From NCBI RefSeq assembly GCF_001425705.1, contig NZ_LMDC01000001.1, positions 928,257 through 992,256 on the forward strand: a stretch of 64,000 nucleotides of DNA. The letters run 5' to 3'. The stretch's first letter is position 1, and the number at the start of each line of letters is the position of its first letter. Below are positions 17,848-26,877 of this stretch, piece by piece. Under the pieces are notes generated by a model. That model was not told the origin of the DNA. It worked only from the letters and a program-made list of their open reading frames with translations, and ran no database searches. The DNA comes from Pelomonas sp. Root1217. GTDB taxonomy: Bacteria > Pseudomonadota > Gammaproteobacteria > Burkholderiales > Burkholderiaceae_C. The translations under genes were made by a program, and so were the position numbers.

Positions 17848-18771
17848 ATGCAAACGCCGCTCGAACTGCGCCATCTGCGCACCCTGGTTGCTTTGCGCGA
17901 GGCCGGCAATCTGTCCCGAGCGGCGCAGTTGCTGAACCTGACGCAATCGGCCTTGTCCCACCAGCTCAAGGCCCTGGAGGAGCACTACGGCGCCGAGCTG
18001 TTCGCGCGCAAGAGCAACCCGCTGGTGTTCGGCGCCGTCGGCCAGCGGCTGCTGAAGCTGGCGGACTCGGTACTGCCCCAGGTCGACGAGGCCGACCGTG
18101 ACGTACGCCGCCTGGTGGACGGCTCGGCCGGCCAGCTGCGCATCGCTGTCGAATGCCACACCTGCTTCGACTGGCTGATGCCGGCCATGGACGCCTTCCG
18201 CGGCCGCTGGCCGGAGGTGGAGCTGGACATCGTCTCGGGCTTCCAGGCCGACCCGGTGGGCCTGCTGCACCAGGACCGCGCCGAGCTGGCCATCGTGTCG
18301 GAGGTGGACGCCGACGAGACCGGCGTCGTCGTGCACCCGCTGTTCAGCTTCGAGATCATTGCGCTGCTGCCCAAGGGCCATGCGCTGCTGACCAAGCCGT
18401 GGCTGGAGGCGGCGGACTTTGCCGACCACACCCTCATCACCTACCCGGTGCCCGACGAGATGCTGGACCTCGTGCGCCGCGTGCTTCAGCCCGCGGGCAT
18501 CACGCCGCCGCGCCGCACCAGTGAACTCACGGTGGCCATGCTGCAGCTCGTGGCCAGCGGCCGCGGCATTGCGGCGCTGCCGCTGTGGGCGGTGGAGGGC
18601 TATCTGGCGCGCGGCTATGTGGCGCGGCAGCGCATCGGCGAAGCTGGACTGACCGGGCGGCTGTATGCCGTCAGCACGGCGGGCCTCGCGGCCAAGCCCT
18701 TCCTGGCTGACTTCGTGCGGCTGATGCGCGAAACCTCGCTGCTCAATCTGGCGGCGGTCAGCCTGCTCTAG
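17848..18771 (+). CDS. metR: LysR-family regulator MetR
   Basis: A 307-residue LysR protein with an N-terminal winged helix (LRTLVALREAGNLSRAAQLLNLTQSALSHQLKALEEHYG) and a periplasmic-binding-like effector domain. Position divergent to metE and the MetR-style segment RIAVECHTCFDWLMPAMDAFR support MetR, which senses homocysteine and activates metE. It converges on the mgtC-like gene with a 4-base overlap. Confidence 0.92.
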   Translation: MQTPLELRHLRTLVALREAGNLSRAAQLLNLTQSALSHQLKALEEHYGAELFARKSNPLVFGAVGQRLLKLADSVLPQVDEADRDVRRLVDGSAGQLRIAVECHTCFDWLMPAMDAFRGRWPEVELDIVSGFQADPVGLLHQDRAELAIVSEVDADETGVVVHPLFSFEIIALLPKGHALLTKPWLEAADFADHTLITYPVPDEMLDLVRRVLQPAGITPPRRTSELTVAMLQLVASGRGIAALPLWAVEGYLARGYVARQRIGEAGLTGRLYAVSTAGLAAKPFLADFVRLMRETSLLNLAAVSLL

Positions 18772-19520
18772 TTTCGTGCGTGGGTCACGCGGTATCCCGC
18801 CACGCCGGGCAGCTCATGCAGCCGGTCGGTGAAGCGGCACAGCGTCTGGCCCTTGAAGTTCTGCTTGGCCGTGCAGACGAAGCGCCACTCCTCATGGTCG
18901 CCCTGCTTCTCGATGCTCAGCGAGCCGGGCGCGAAGCGGTAGCCCAGGCCATCGGCGAACTCGGCCAGTTCGGCCTGCGTGAAGCGCCGGCCTGATTCGC
19001 CGCGAAGCGTCACCGCGATAGCAGGGTGAGAGGGCAGCCGGCTTTCCAGTTTGGCGCCCCACATCATCAACGTCGCACACAGCAGCGTCAACGCGATGGC
19101 GGCGAAATAGAAGCCCATGCCCAGCACGATGCCGATGGCCGACGCCGCCCACATCGACGCTGCCGTCGTCAGGCCCGAAATGTTCATGCCCTCGCGCATG
19201 ATGACGCCGGCGCACAGGAAGCCGATGCCTGTCACGACGCCCTGGATGACCCGCGTCGGATCGGTGAACTGCGGCAGCGACCCGCCGGCCATATGGCCGC
19301 CAAACCATTGGTCGGGGTAGCCGACGAGGATGGTCACCGCGCAGGACGCCATGCACACCAGCGCATAGGTGCGCATGCCCGCCGCCCGGCCGTGGTAGGC
19401 CCGCTCATAGCCGAGCAACAGGCCCAGCACCATGGCGCCGACGAGATGCATCAGCATCAGCACGTTGGCGGCCCATTGGCTGTCGGTCCAGTAGCGCAGC
19501 AGGTGGTCGGCTTCGAGCAT
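18768..19520 (-). CDS. MgtC/SapB family membrane protein
   Basis: The 250-residue protein has four or five N-terminal membrane helices with the MgtC signature LLGYERAYHGRAAGMRTYALV and GIGFLCAGVIMREG...GLTTAASMWAASAIG, then a soluble ACT-like C-terminal domain from about residue 165. MgtC inhibits F-type ATPase in pathogens and aids growth in low Mg2+; in environmental bacteria the role is less clear. The 3' end overlaps metR by 4 bases. Confidence 0.9.
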   Translation of the reverse strand: MLEADHLLRYWTDSQWAANVLMLMHLVGAMVLGLLLGYERAYHGRAAGMRTYALVCMASCAVTILVGYPDQWFGGHMAGGSLPQFTDPTRVIQGVVTGIGFLCAGVIMREGMNISGLTTAASMWAASAIGIVLGMGFYFAAIALTLLCATLMMWGAKLESRLPSHPAIAVTLRGESGRRFTQAELAEFADGLGYRFAPGSLSIEKQGDHEEWRFVCTAKQNFKGQTLCRFTDRLHELPGVAGYRVTHARN

Positions 19521-19608
19521 GGGCGTGGGCGCTGGCGGGGCGAACCTGCCCCGAGGCCACGCTAACCCAGTCCCGCCCCGCTCGCCAGGGGGCTGGACGC
19601 GGGGGACT

Positions 19609-20025
19609 TCAAGCGAGAGCCGTCATCCGCTCCACGAGCACGCAGCGCACCCATTTGCGCGCTGTGATCTGCGCGGTCTGCGCCAGCAGGAACTCCTCAG
19701 CCTGGGAGTTGGGCGACTCGAACTCGAAGCCACCCAACTGCACGATGCGGCTCAGCGGCCGTGTCCAGACGCGGCGCACATCGGCGGTGAAGAGAGGCAC
19801 GCCCTCGTCCTCGCCGAGCAGCAGGCGCAGCTCGTAGTGCTGGGCATCCAGTGGTGGATCGGCCGCAGCCAGGATCTGCAGGCCGGCCTCGCTGAGGTTG
19901 ACGACGACACCGCCGCGCGCCTCGGCCAGGCCCTCGGGCTTGATGACCCAGACAGGCAACTGCTCGTGCTCGTCGGGCACCAGGAAGAACTCGACGCGAG
20001 GGAAGCGGCGTTGGTCAATCGACAT
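19609..20025 (-). CDS. PilZ domain protein, putative c-di-GMP receptor
   Basis: A 138-residue single-domain protein. QRRFPRVEF supplies the RxxxR motif at about residues 6-10 and VNLSEAGLQI supplies the NxSxxG motif, the two elements that bind cyclic di-GMP. A linker and beta-barrel of usual PilZ size follow. It is monocistronic between the MgtC and FKBP genes, so the controlled process (motility, exopolysaccharide or other) cannot be told from context. Confidence 0.82.
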   Translation of the reverse strand: MSIDQRRFPRVEFFLVPDEHEQLPVWVIKPEGLAEARGGVVVNLSEAGLQILAAADPPLDAQHYELRLLLGEDEGVPLFTADVRRVWTRPLSRIVQLGGFEFESPNSQAEEFLLAQTAQITARKWVRCVLVERMTALA

Positions 20026-20118
20026 GATGTGATTTCGGTTCGTGATCGGGTCGGATCAAAGCATCTGCGAATGACAGGCGCTTGTCAGCAGCAGCGCCGT
20101 CCCCTGATTTGACTACGG

Positions 20119-20841
20119 TCAAACCGCCAGCAGGTCGACCTCAAACAGCAGCGTCGCGTTCGGCGGGATGACGCCACCCGCGCCGTGTGCGCCATAGCCC
20201 AGCTCCGGCGGCAGCACCAGCATGCGCGTACCGCCGACCTTCATGCCCTGCACGCCTTCGTCCCAGCCCTGGATGACCTCGCCGCCACCGAGGCGGAACT
20301 TGAAAGGCTGGCCGCGGTCCTTGCTGGAGTCGAACTTCTTGCCACGCATGCCGTCCTTGTAGAGCCAGCCGGTGTAGTGCACCGACACGCGCTGGCCTTT
20401 GGTGGCTTCGGCGCCATCGCCCACGACGCGGTCCTCGAACTGCAGGCCGCTGGAGGCGGTGTGCAGGTTCAGCTCGACATGCTCGGGGCCACCGGCGAGG
20501 CCCAGCAGCTCGACCTCGAAGCACAGCGTCGCATTCGGCGGGATCACGCCGCCGGCGCCACGTGCACCGTAGCCCAGCTCAGCCGGGATGATCAGCGTGC
20601 GCTTGCCACCGATCTTCATGCCCTGCACGCCCTCGTCCCAGCCGCGGATGACCATGCCGGCGCCCAGCTCGAACTCGAAGGGATCGCCACGGTCCTTGCT
20701 GGAGTCGAACTTGGCGGCCTTGGCGCCGTCGACCCAGAGCCAGCCTGTGTAGTGGACGGTGACGTCGTGGCCGGCCGCGGCCTGCTTGCCGTCGCCTTCG
20801 ACGCTGTCTTCGAATTGCAGGCCGCTGGGCGTGGTGTTCAT
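20119..20841 (-). CDS. Tandem FKBP-type peptidyl-prolyl isomerase
   Basis: The 240-residue protein consists of two complete FKBP domains in tandem (about 5-118 and 125-240), each with SGLQFED, VHYTGWL, KFDSSKDRG, WDEGVQGMK, ELGYGA and GVIPPNATL. The halves are so alike that an internal duplication is evident. No signal peptide is seen, so it is probably cytosolic, catalysing cis-trans proline isomerisation and perhaps acting as a chaperone. ATG 20841 is chosen over the longer frame because homology begins there. Confidence 0.93.
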   Translation of the reverse strand: MNTTPSGLQFEDSVEGDGKQAAAGHDVTVHYTGWLWVDGAKAAKFDSSKDRGDPFEFELGAGMVIRGWDEGVQGMKIGGKRTLIIPAELGYGARGAGGVIPPNATLCFEVELLGLAGGPEHVELNLHTASSGLQFEDRVVGDGAEATKGQRVSVHYTGWLYKDGMRGKKFDSSKDRGQPFKFRLGGGEVIQGWDEGVQGMKVGGTRMLVLPPELGYGAHGAGGVIPPNATLLFEVDLLAV

Positions 20842-20944
20842 GGGAAATCCTTGGTTTGAAAAGCGCTGGATTGTCGCCGCAGAGTCGCTTGCCTGCACCC
20901 ACAGCGGGTGCGGCTGCGGGAGTGTCGTTTGCCTCGCCGGGCAC

Positions 20945-21346
20945 ATGAAGATCACCGGCGCATGCCACTGCGGCGCGGTCCGGTACGAGGCTGACATCGA
21001 TCCGCGCCACGTCACCATCTGCCATTGCAAGGATTGCCAGCGCCTGACCGGATCGGCTTTTCGGGTCTCGGTGGGCACCACGAGCGAGCAATTCACGCTG
21101 CTTCGCGGCACGCCGGCGGTCTACGTCAAGGTTGGCGACAGCGGCGCAAGGCGGGCCCAGGTGTTCTGTTCCGGCTGCGGCTCGCCCCTGTGGACTTATG
21201 ACGTCGACAGCCCCGCCAGATTGGGGCTTCGCGTCGGCTGCATTGACCAGCGCGAAGCGCTTCGTCCGACGAAACAGATCTGGTGCCGGTCGGCGCTTCC
21301 CTGGTCCATGGACATTCGCGACCTGCCGCGCAGTGACGGGGAGTGA
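20945..21346 (+). CDS. GFA/CENP-V domain zinc protein
   Basis: A 133-residue member of the glutathione-dependent formaldehyde-activating enzyme-like family. Zinc-binding cysteines appear in order: C7 and C9 in GACHCGAVRYE, C26, C28 and C31 in CHCKDCQRLTGSAF, and C75 and C78 in FCSGCGSPLW. Most family members are of unknown substrate despite the name. The start at 20945 matches the family N-terminus. It sits between the divergent FKBP gene and a frameshifted hydrolase on the same strand. Confidence 0.9.
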   Translation: MKITGACHCGAVRYEADIDPRHVTICHCKDCQRLTGSAFRVSVGTTSEQFTLLRGTPAVYVKVGDSGARRAQVFCSGCGSPLWTYDVDSPARLGLRVGCIDQREALRPTKQIWCRSALPWSMDIRDLPRSDGE

Positions 21347-21401
21347 CCTGCACGCGGGAACACTGATTGCCGGAAGTTCCGATCCACCTTGGAGCAGCGA
21401 A

Positions 21402-22266
21402 ATGCACACGCAAACCATCGAGCACGACGGGCTGACGCTGGCTGTTTTCCATCGCAGGAGACAGCACCAAGCCGGGCCTCCTTTTTTTGCATGGCTGGCC
21501 ACAATCCAAAGAGGTCTACGACCAGGTGATCGATGATCTCGGCGCGGATCACTTTGCCCTTGCCTTCGACCTGCCGGACATCGGCGAATCGCGAGGGGCG
21601 CCTGCTTCTGCAGAGAAGAAGACGCTGGCGGACATCGTCCTCAGCGCGGCCGAGCGACTCGGCGCGCGGTCGACGGTGATCGCGGGCTTCGACGTCGGCG
21701 GCATGATCGCCTATGCCGCGGCGCGCGATCACGGAGATCGAATCACGGGCGCTGTCGTCATGAACACCGTCGTTCCCGGCATCGATCCATGGTCCAAGGT
21801 TCTGTCGGATCCGCGTATCTGGCACTTCGCGTTTCATGCGTTGCCCGAGTTGCCGGAGCTTCTCGTTGCCGGGCATCAGCGTGCTTACTTTGATTTCTTC
21901 ATCAATTTTCTGGCGGGCAAGAAGGAGGCGGTGTCCGAACGCCACCGAGCCGCGTTCGCGCGAGCCTATGAACGGCCACAGGCGCTTGCGGCCGGCTTTG
22001 ACTGGTACCGCGCGTTGTCGGCTGATGCCAAGCGGAACGGCCAGCCCAAGAACATCCGCACACCGATCCTCTACCTGCGCGGAGATGCAGACGGCCGCTC
22101 GCCAGACGAGTACGTCGCGGGATTGAAGGGCATGGGCGCGCAGCAGGTCCGTGGCGAAGTGCTCCGGGGCAGCGGTGAATTCGCGCCGCTAGAGGTGCCG
22201 GAGGCCTTCGTGCAGTCCGTTGCCTCCTTTGCGAGGGCATGCAAGCCTGGCGCCGGTGCGGCCTAG
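21402..22266 (+). pseudogene. Frameshifted alpha/beta hydrolase (epoxide hydrolase/haloalkane dehalogenase-like)
   Basis: A GGAG-preceded ATG at 21402 opens MHTQTIEHDGLTLAVFH, then homology jumps to the next frame at about 21453: AGDSTKPGLLFLHGWPQS and the rest to 22266. One extra base (for example C21453) explains it. The rest has HGWPQS, the nucleophile elbow IAGFDVGGMIA (Asp nucleophile, as in epoxide hydrolases) and LYLRGDADG. Where the catalytic His is expected (usually GHF), the sequence is GEF. Both the frameshift and this change suggest lost or altered activity; a sequencing error could explain only the first. The intact downstream frame begins at 21487. Confidence 0.72.
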
Positions 22267-22274
22267 CCACTCGC

Positions 22275-23150
22275 TCAAGCACCTGCGCGTTGGACCTGGC
22301 CCTTCTCGCGCCACTGCAGCAGCGCTTCGGCCAGTGTTTCCTGGGTCGTCCGGTGGCGAGCCTGCAGCAGCAACCCCAGCTCCGCCGCTGCATCGCGCAG
22401 CCGCCCGGCAGGGTCGGCAAGGTCGATGGCCGCCGCGCCGTTCTGCTTGGACAGCTTGTGCCCGTCCATCGCCAGCACCAATGGCGTGTGCAGATAGTGC
22501 GGTGTCGGGAAGCCAAGTGCCCGCTGCAGCGCGATCTGGCGTGGCGTGTTGTCGGCCAGGTCCTCGCCGCGGACGATGTCGGTGATGCCTTGGTCGGCAT
22601 CGTCGACGACGACGGCAAGCTGGTAGGCCCAGAGGCCGTCGGCGCGCTTGAGCACGAAGTCACCGACCTCGGTTGTCAGGTCCTGCGACTGCGTACCGAG
22701 GCGGCGGTCCTGCCAATCGATGCGGCCATCGACGCGAAAGCGCCAGGCGCGCGCTGGCCGACCCTGGGTGCCATTGCGACAGGTGCCGGGGTAGATCAGT
22801 TCACCATGCTTGGGTTTGGGGCCGGCTGCCGCTGAGATCTCGGCGCGCGTGCAGGCGCAGCCATAGGCATGGCCGGACGCGATCAGCCGGTCCAGGGCCG
22901 CCTGGTACAGATCGCCGCGCCGAGACTGCCAGACCGGTTGCTCGTCAGGTCGCAGCCCAAGGGCAGCCAACTGGCCGAGGATGACCTCATCCATACCCGG
23001 CGGGCAGCGCGGGCCATCGACGTCTTCGATGCGCACCAGCCACTCGCCGCCGTGGGCGCGGGCGTCCAGCCAGCTCGCCAGCGCCGCCACCAGCGAGCCG
23101 GCGTGCAGCGGGCCGGTGGGCGAGGGCGCGAATCGACCTCGATAGCTCAT
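22275..23150 (-). CDS. gluQ: Glutamyl-Q tRNA(Asp) synthetase
   Basis: A 291-residue truncated relative of glutamyl-tRNA synthetase that attaches glutamate to queuosine in the anticodon of tRNA-Asp. The HIGH-like motif is [18 protein letters not shown] near the start, and the KMSKS-like motif is KLSKQNGA near residue 240. Zinc-site cysteines ([17 protein letters not shown]) are present. The anticodon-binding domain of GltX is missing, as expected. Its ATG overlaps the stop of the upstream LysR gene by one base. Confidence 0.93.
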   Translation of the reverse strand: MSYRGRFAPSPTGPLHAGSLVAALASWLDARAHGGEWLVRIEDVDGPRCPPGMDEVILGQLAALGLRPDEQPVWQSRRGDLYQAALDRLIASGHAYGCACTRAEISAAAGPKPKHGELIYPGTCRNGTQGRPARAWRFRVDGRIDWQDRRLGTQSQDLTTEVGDFVLKRADGLWAYQLAVVVDDADQGITDIVRGEDLADNTPRQIALQRALGFPTPHYLHTPLVLAMDGHKLSKQNGAAAIDLADPAGRLRDAAAELGLLLQARHRTTQETLAEALLQWREKGQVQRAGA

Positions 23151-24118
23151 CAGAGCAGCAACCCCTCGTGCTGTTCAAGCAGCGCCTTGCGCGTCGTCTC
23201 GCTGCGCAGCTTGTCCAGCCACCATGCGAGCGCCTTGCCCGGGGCGGGGCCAGTGTCGCGCCAGGCGTAGTGCATCTTGCCGGTGCGCCGGCCTTCATAG
23301 GTGGCCTTGCGCACCAGGCGGCCGGCCTCGATGTGGCGGCGCACGATGGGCACCGGCAGGGAGCCGCAGCCCAGACCGCGCATCATGGCCTCCAGCTTGA
23401 TGGCCAGCGACGGCACGGTCAGCACGTCCTGGCCTGGCAGCAGGCCGACGCTGAGCGGCGCCATCAGCCGGGCACTGTCGGCCACGGCAACGATACGGTG
23501 CTCGGCGATCTGGCTTGCGCTGAGCGGCTCGGGCAGGCTGGCCAACGGGTGGTGGGGCGCGATGCAGAAGGCGAACTCCAGCTCGCCCGCGAACTCACAA
23601 TGGATGCCGCTGTTCTGCAGCTGGCCCGGTACACCGATTGCTATGTCGGCCTGGCCATGCAGCAAGGCCTCCCAGGTGCCGGCCAGCACCTCCACGCGCA
23701 GCTTGAGCCGGGTCGGCGGTGGGCCGCCACCGTCGATCTTCTCGGCGTAGAAGGCTTCCATGAGGTCGAAGAGTGCGCGGCGAGCAACGGCGTCGTCGAC
23801 GGCCAGCGTCAGCTCGCTCTCCCAGCCGGTGGAGATGCGTCGCACGCGGTTGGCCACGGCGTCCAGCTCCTGCAGCAGGCGCCGGCCTTCGTGCAGCAGC
23901 TCCTGGCCGGCCGCCGTCAGCACCGCCTGGCGGGAGCTGCGATCGAAGAGCAGCACGTCGAGTGCGTCTTCGAGCTGACGCACGGAATAGGTCAACGCCG
24001 ACGGCACGCGGCCCATCTCGCGAGCCGCGGCGGCGAAGCTGCCGGTGCGGGCGATGGTGTCCATCATGGACAGGGCTTCGGGGGTCAGTGCGCGACGTTT
24101 GTCCTGGGGATTCGGCAT
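23150..24118 (-). CDS. LysR-family transcriptional regulator
   Basis: A 322-residue regulator with an N-terminal winged helix ([33 protein letters not shown]) and an effector domain ([27 protein letters not shown]). It is divergent from the pirin gene 101 bases away, and this LysR-pirin-flavodoxin layout recurs in proteobacteria, so it probably controls the pirin and flavodoxin genes. It is followed by gluQ with one-base overlap. The inducer is unknown; redox-active quinones would fit the neighbours. Confidence 0.9.
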   Translation of the reverse strand: MPNPQDKRRALTPEALSMMDTIARTGSFAAAAREMGRVPSALTYSVRQLEDALDVLLFDRSSRQAVLTAAGQELLHEGRRLLQELDAVANRVRRISTGWESELTLAVDDAVARRALFDLMEAFYAEKIDGGGPPPTRLKLRVEVLAGTWEALLHGQADIAIGVPGQLQNSGIHCEFAGELEFAFCIAPHHPLASLPEPLSASQIAEHRIVAVADSARLMAPLSVGLLPGQDVLTVPSLAIKLEAMMRGLGCGSLPVPIVRRHIEAGRLVRKATYEGRRTGKMHYAWRDTGPAPGKALAWWLDKLRSETTRKALLEQHEGLLL

Positions 24119-24219
24119 GCGTTCAGTCTATTTGAATGGTGTCCTCAACGCCGGCCGACTCCCGAAAGCGAGGGCTGCTCCTACATTGACTCCATCGCCA
24201 ACAAGCAAGGAGCCTCAGC

Positions 24220-24954
24220 ATGCAAAACCAAGTGATGCAACTGATCAAGTCGAGTGACCGCGGCTATGCCGACCATGGCTGGCTGAAGTCCTTTCACAGC
24301 TTCTCCTTTGCCGACTACTACGATCCGGCCCGCATGGGCTTCGGGCCGCTGCGCGTCATCAACGAAGACAAGATCGCGGCGGGCAAAGGGTTCGGCACGC
24401 ATGGCCATCGCGACATGGAAATCATCAGCTACGTGCTCTCCGGCGAACTGGCGCACAAGGACAGCATGGGCAATGGTGAGGCCGGGGGCGCGAATGCGGG
24501 TGTCATCCGCCCCGGCGATGTGCAGCGCATGAGCGCCGGTACCGGCGTGATGCACAGCGAGTTCAACCATGCCAAGGACGAAACGACGCACTTCCTGCAG
24601 ATCTGGATCCGACCTGACGCCCGCGGCATCGCGCCGAGCTATGAGCAGAAGCACTTCGACGCCGGCTCCAAGCGCGGCCGGCTGCGCCTTGTCGCGGCCA
24701 ATGATGGCGCCGAAGGCTCCGTGACCATCCACGCCGATGCGCGCCTGTACGCCGGTCTCTTCGACGGTGCCGAGCAAGCGGACCTTGAACTGGCGCCCGG
24801 TCGCCTTGCCTATGTGCACCTCGTGCGTGGCGCGCTTAGCGTGAATGGACAAGACCTGACAACCGGTGATGCCTTGCAAATTCGCGAAACATCGCGCCTC
24901 GCGTTGACGGCCGGCCATGATGCCGAGGTGCTCGTCTTCGACCTGGCCGCCTGA
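24220..24954 (+). CDS. Pirin family protein (YhhW-type bicupin)
   Basis: A 244-residue bicupin. HGHRDMEIISYVLSGEL in the N-terminal cupin gives the conserved metal ligands, with further His and Glu in MSAGTGVMHSEFN. YhhW-type pirins show quercetin dioxygenase activity; others act in stress responses. A clean AAGGAG site precedes the ATG. Downstream lies a quinone-reductase-like flavodoxin gene after a 180-base spacer that contains a dispersed repeat. Confidence 0.93.
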   Translation: MQNQVMQLIKSSDRGYADHGWLKSFHSFSFADYYDPARMGFGPLRVINEDKIAAGKGFGTHGHRDMEIISYVLSGELAHKDSMGNGEAGGANAGVIRPGDVQRMSAGTGVMHSEFNHAKDETTHFLQIWIRPDARGIAPSYEQKHFDAGSKRGRLRLVAANDGAEGSVTIHADARLYAGLFDGAEQADLELAPGRLAYVHLVRGALSVNGQDLTTGDALQIRETSRLALTAGHDAEVLVFDLAA

Positions 24955-24960
24955 GATGAA

Positions 24961-25100
24961 GCCCCTCGCCCGGTTTCGCCTCGCTGAACGCGGGCGGATC
25001 CGGTCGGTCCCCCGCGGGGACGGCGATGCTTGCGGCGTTGAGCCGCAAGCACATCGCCAGCGCGGGCCGGCTAGGGAGCGGCCCGGCGCTCGTCCCGCAA
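24961..25100 (+). repeat. ~140-bp dispersed intergenic repeat, copy 1
   Basis: The segment is clearly similar, in inverted orientation, to 31529-31665. The right end GGCCGGCTAGGGAGCGGCCC is nearly identical in both. It contains a strong hairpin, GATGCTTGCGGC / GCCGCAAGCACATC (25025-25055). No reading frame is likely. It fits a REP- or MITE-like element between the pirin and flavodoxin genes. Confidence 0.75.
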
Positions 25101-25134
25101 GTTTCGAATTCACTCCACTCCGAAAGGAACTTCC

Positions 25135-25692
25135 ATGAGCAAGATCGTTGTCGTCTACCACTCCGGCTACGGCCATACCAAGCGCATCGCCGAGACCGTC
25201 GCCGAGAGCGCTGGCGCCCAGCTCATCGCCATCGATGCCGAAGGCAATCTGAAGGACGCCGACTGGGAAGCGCTGGCCGCGGCCGATGCCATCGTCTTTG
25301 GTTCGCCCACCTACATGGGCGCGGCCAGCTGGCAGTTCAAGAAGTTTGCCGACGCCTCCAGCAAGGTCTGGTTCGGCCAGGGCTGGAAGGACAAGCTGGC
25401 CGCCGGCTTCACGAACAGCGCGTCCATGAATGGCGACAAGCTGTCGACGCTGCACTACTTCTTCACGCTGAGCCAGCAGCACTCCATGCTGTGGGTGGGC
25501 ACCGGCATGATGCCGGCCAACAAGAAAGCCTCGACGCGCGACGACATCAACTACGTCGCGTCCTTCGGCGGCCTGATGACGGTTTCGCCCAGCGATGCCT
25601 CCACGGACGAGATGGCCGCGGGCGACTTCGCCACGGCGAAGGCCTTCGGTGAGCGCATCAAGACGGTTGCCGCCCGACTGAGCAAGGCTTAA
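25135..25692 (+). CDS. Flavodoxin / NAD(P)H:quinone oxidoreductase-like protein (WrbA family)
   Basis: A 185-residue flavodoxin-fold protein. The phosphate-binding loop is YHSGYGHTKRIAE near residue 8, and AIVFGSPTYMGAASWQFKKF is the second FMN loop. It resembles WrbA-type quinone reductases that use FMN and NAD(P)H. It follows the pirin gene and may be controlled by the divergent LysR regulator. Its TAA overlaps the TAA of the convergent DUF1501 gene (shared TTAA at 25689-25692). Confidence 0.88.
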   Translation: MSKIVVVYHSGYGHTKRIAETVAESAGAQLIAIDAEGNLKDADWEALAAADAIVFGSPTYMGAASWQFKKFADASSKVWFGQGWKDKLAAGFTNSASMNGDKLSTLHYFFTLSQQHSMLWVGTGMMPANKKASTRDDINYVASFGGLMTVSPSDASTDEMAAGDFATAKAFGERIKTVAARLSKA

Positions 25693-26873
25693 ACCAGGCC
25701 CAGATCGCGCGCGCTGGCCCCGGGAAAGACGGCGGCCAGCTGCGCGTCGTTCAGGCCGTACATACGCTTGAACAGGCCGCCGAAGAGAGCCCGGTACTCG
25801 TTGAGCACCGGGTAGTCGCGGTTCTGGAACAGTGTGGCGGCCTTGACCTCCACCTGTTCGCCCAGCACCCGGCCGCCCTTCACGCCGCCGCCCAGCACCC
25901 AGTAGGCGCTGCCGTGGCCGTGGTCGGTGCCGCGGTTGCCGTTCTCGCGGAAGGTGCGGCCAAACTCGCTGACCACCACCACCACGGTGTTGTTCCACTG
26001 CGGCCCCATCTCGTCGGCAAACAGCGCCAGGCCGCGGCCCAGTTCGCCGAGCTTGGTGGCAAGCTGGCCGGTCGCCCCGCCCTGGCCGACGTGGGTGTCC
26101 CAACCGCCGACGTCGATGAAGCCCAGCGTCACGCGTTCGCGCATCAGCCGTGCGATGCGCCGTGCTTCGAGCGCAAAGCCCTTGGCGGCAATGGCACCGC
26201 GGCTGGCCGCCTCCATCTCGCCCGCCATCTCGCGCGAAACCTCGTCGCGCACCTCGAAGCCACCGCTGACCGTGCCGGCCATGCGTGTGTTGGCATACAT
26301 GCCGGCAATGACCTGGGCCTGGGTGGCGTTGATGGCCGGCTTGCCGAGGTCGCGCAGCGCCTGGTTGGCCACGGGCAGGTTGCCACGCAGGATCAGCGGC
26401 ACCTGGTCGGTGAAGGCCATGGCTTCCAATCGCGAACTGACGGGCGAGCCCGCACCGAGCACGCCGGCCAGCCGGTTCATGAAGCCGCTGCGGAAGTCGC
26501 GTGAACCCTCGTCGGCCAGGCCCAGCTCGATGTGGTCCTGGGTCTCGAAGTGGCTGCGCGTCGTGTCGTTGGTGCCGGCAAAAGGCACGAAGGCCGCCTG
26601 GCCCTTGAGCCACAGCGGGTGGATGCTGTCGGCCACCGCGGGCGACAGGCCCCAGCTCGCGTCCAGCGGCAGCGCGGCCGCCTTGGCGATGGCGATGTTG
26701 GGCCGGGCCTCGTAGTAGAAGCTGGATGAGGTGGGCACCAGCAGGTTGGCCGCGTCATAGGCGCCGCGCAGGAAGACGACGAGCAGCCGGGGCGTGTCGG
26801 CCGCCGCGGCCCACAGTTGCGTTGGCAGGACGGCGGCACCCAGGCCGAGCTGGAGCAAAAGGCGTCGGTTCAT
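25689..26873 (-). CDS. DUF1501 family exported protein
   Basis: The 394-residue protein starts with a signal-like segment (MNRRLLLQLGLGAAVLPTQLWA), followed by LLVVFLRGAYDAANLLVP and FIDVGGWDTHVGQ and SEFGRTFRENGNRGTDHGHG, the metal-site motifs that give DUF1501 its resemblance to the alkaline phosphatase/sulfatase superfamily. DUF1501 genes almost always accompany DUF1800 genes, as here, 4 bases downstream. The pair is exported and of unknown function, thought to act on a secreted substrate. Confidence 0.92.
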   Translation of the reverse strand: MNRRLLLQLGLGAAVLPTQLWAAAADTPRLLVVFLRGAYDAANLLVPTSSSFYYEARPNIAIAKAAALPLDASWGLSPAVADSIHPLWLKGQAAFVPFAGTNDTTRSHFETQDHIELGLADEGSRDFRSGFMNRLAGVLGAGSPVSSRLEAMAFTDQVPLILRGNLPVANQALRDLGKPAINATQAQVIAGMYANTRMAGTVSGGFEVRDEVSREMAGEMEAASRGAIAAKGFALEARRIARLMRERVTLGFIDVGGWDTHVGQGGATGQLATKLGELGRGLALFADEMGPQWNNTVVVVVSEFGRTFRENGNRGTDHGHGSAYWVLGGGVKGGRVLGEQVEVKAATLFQNRDYPVLNEYRALFGGLFKRMYGLNDAQLAAVFPGASARDLGLV

Positions 26874-26877
26874 GGCG

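Noticed and set aside
19521..19608. GC-rich stretch CGGGGC/GCCCCG as a terminator
   Set aside because: A short hairpin can be drawn but there is no T tract on either strand, so I do not report a terminator.
24181..26613. 810-residue minus-strand frame across pirin, flavodoxin and DUF1501 genes
   Set aside because: It covers genes on both strands and one intergenic repeat; only chance absence of stops explains it.
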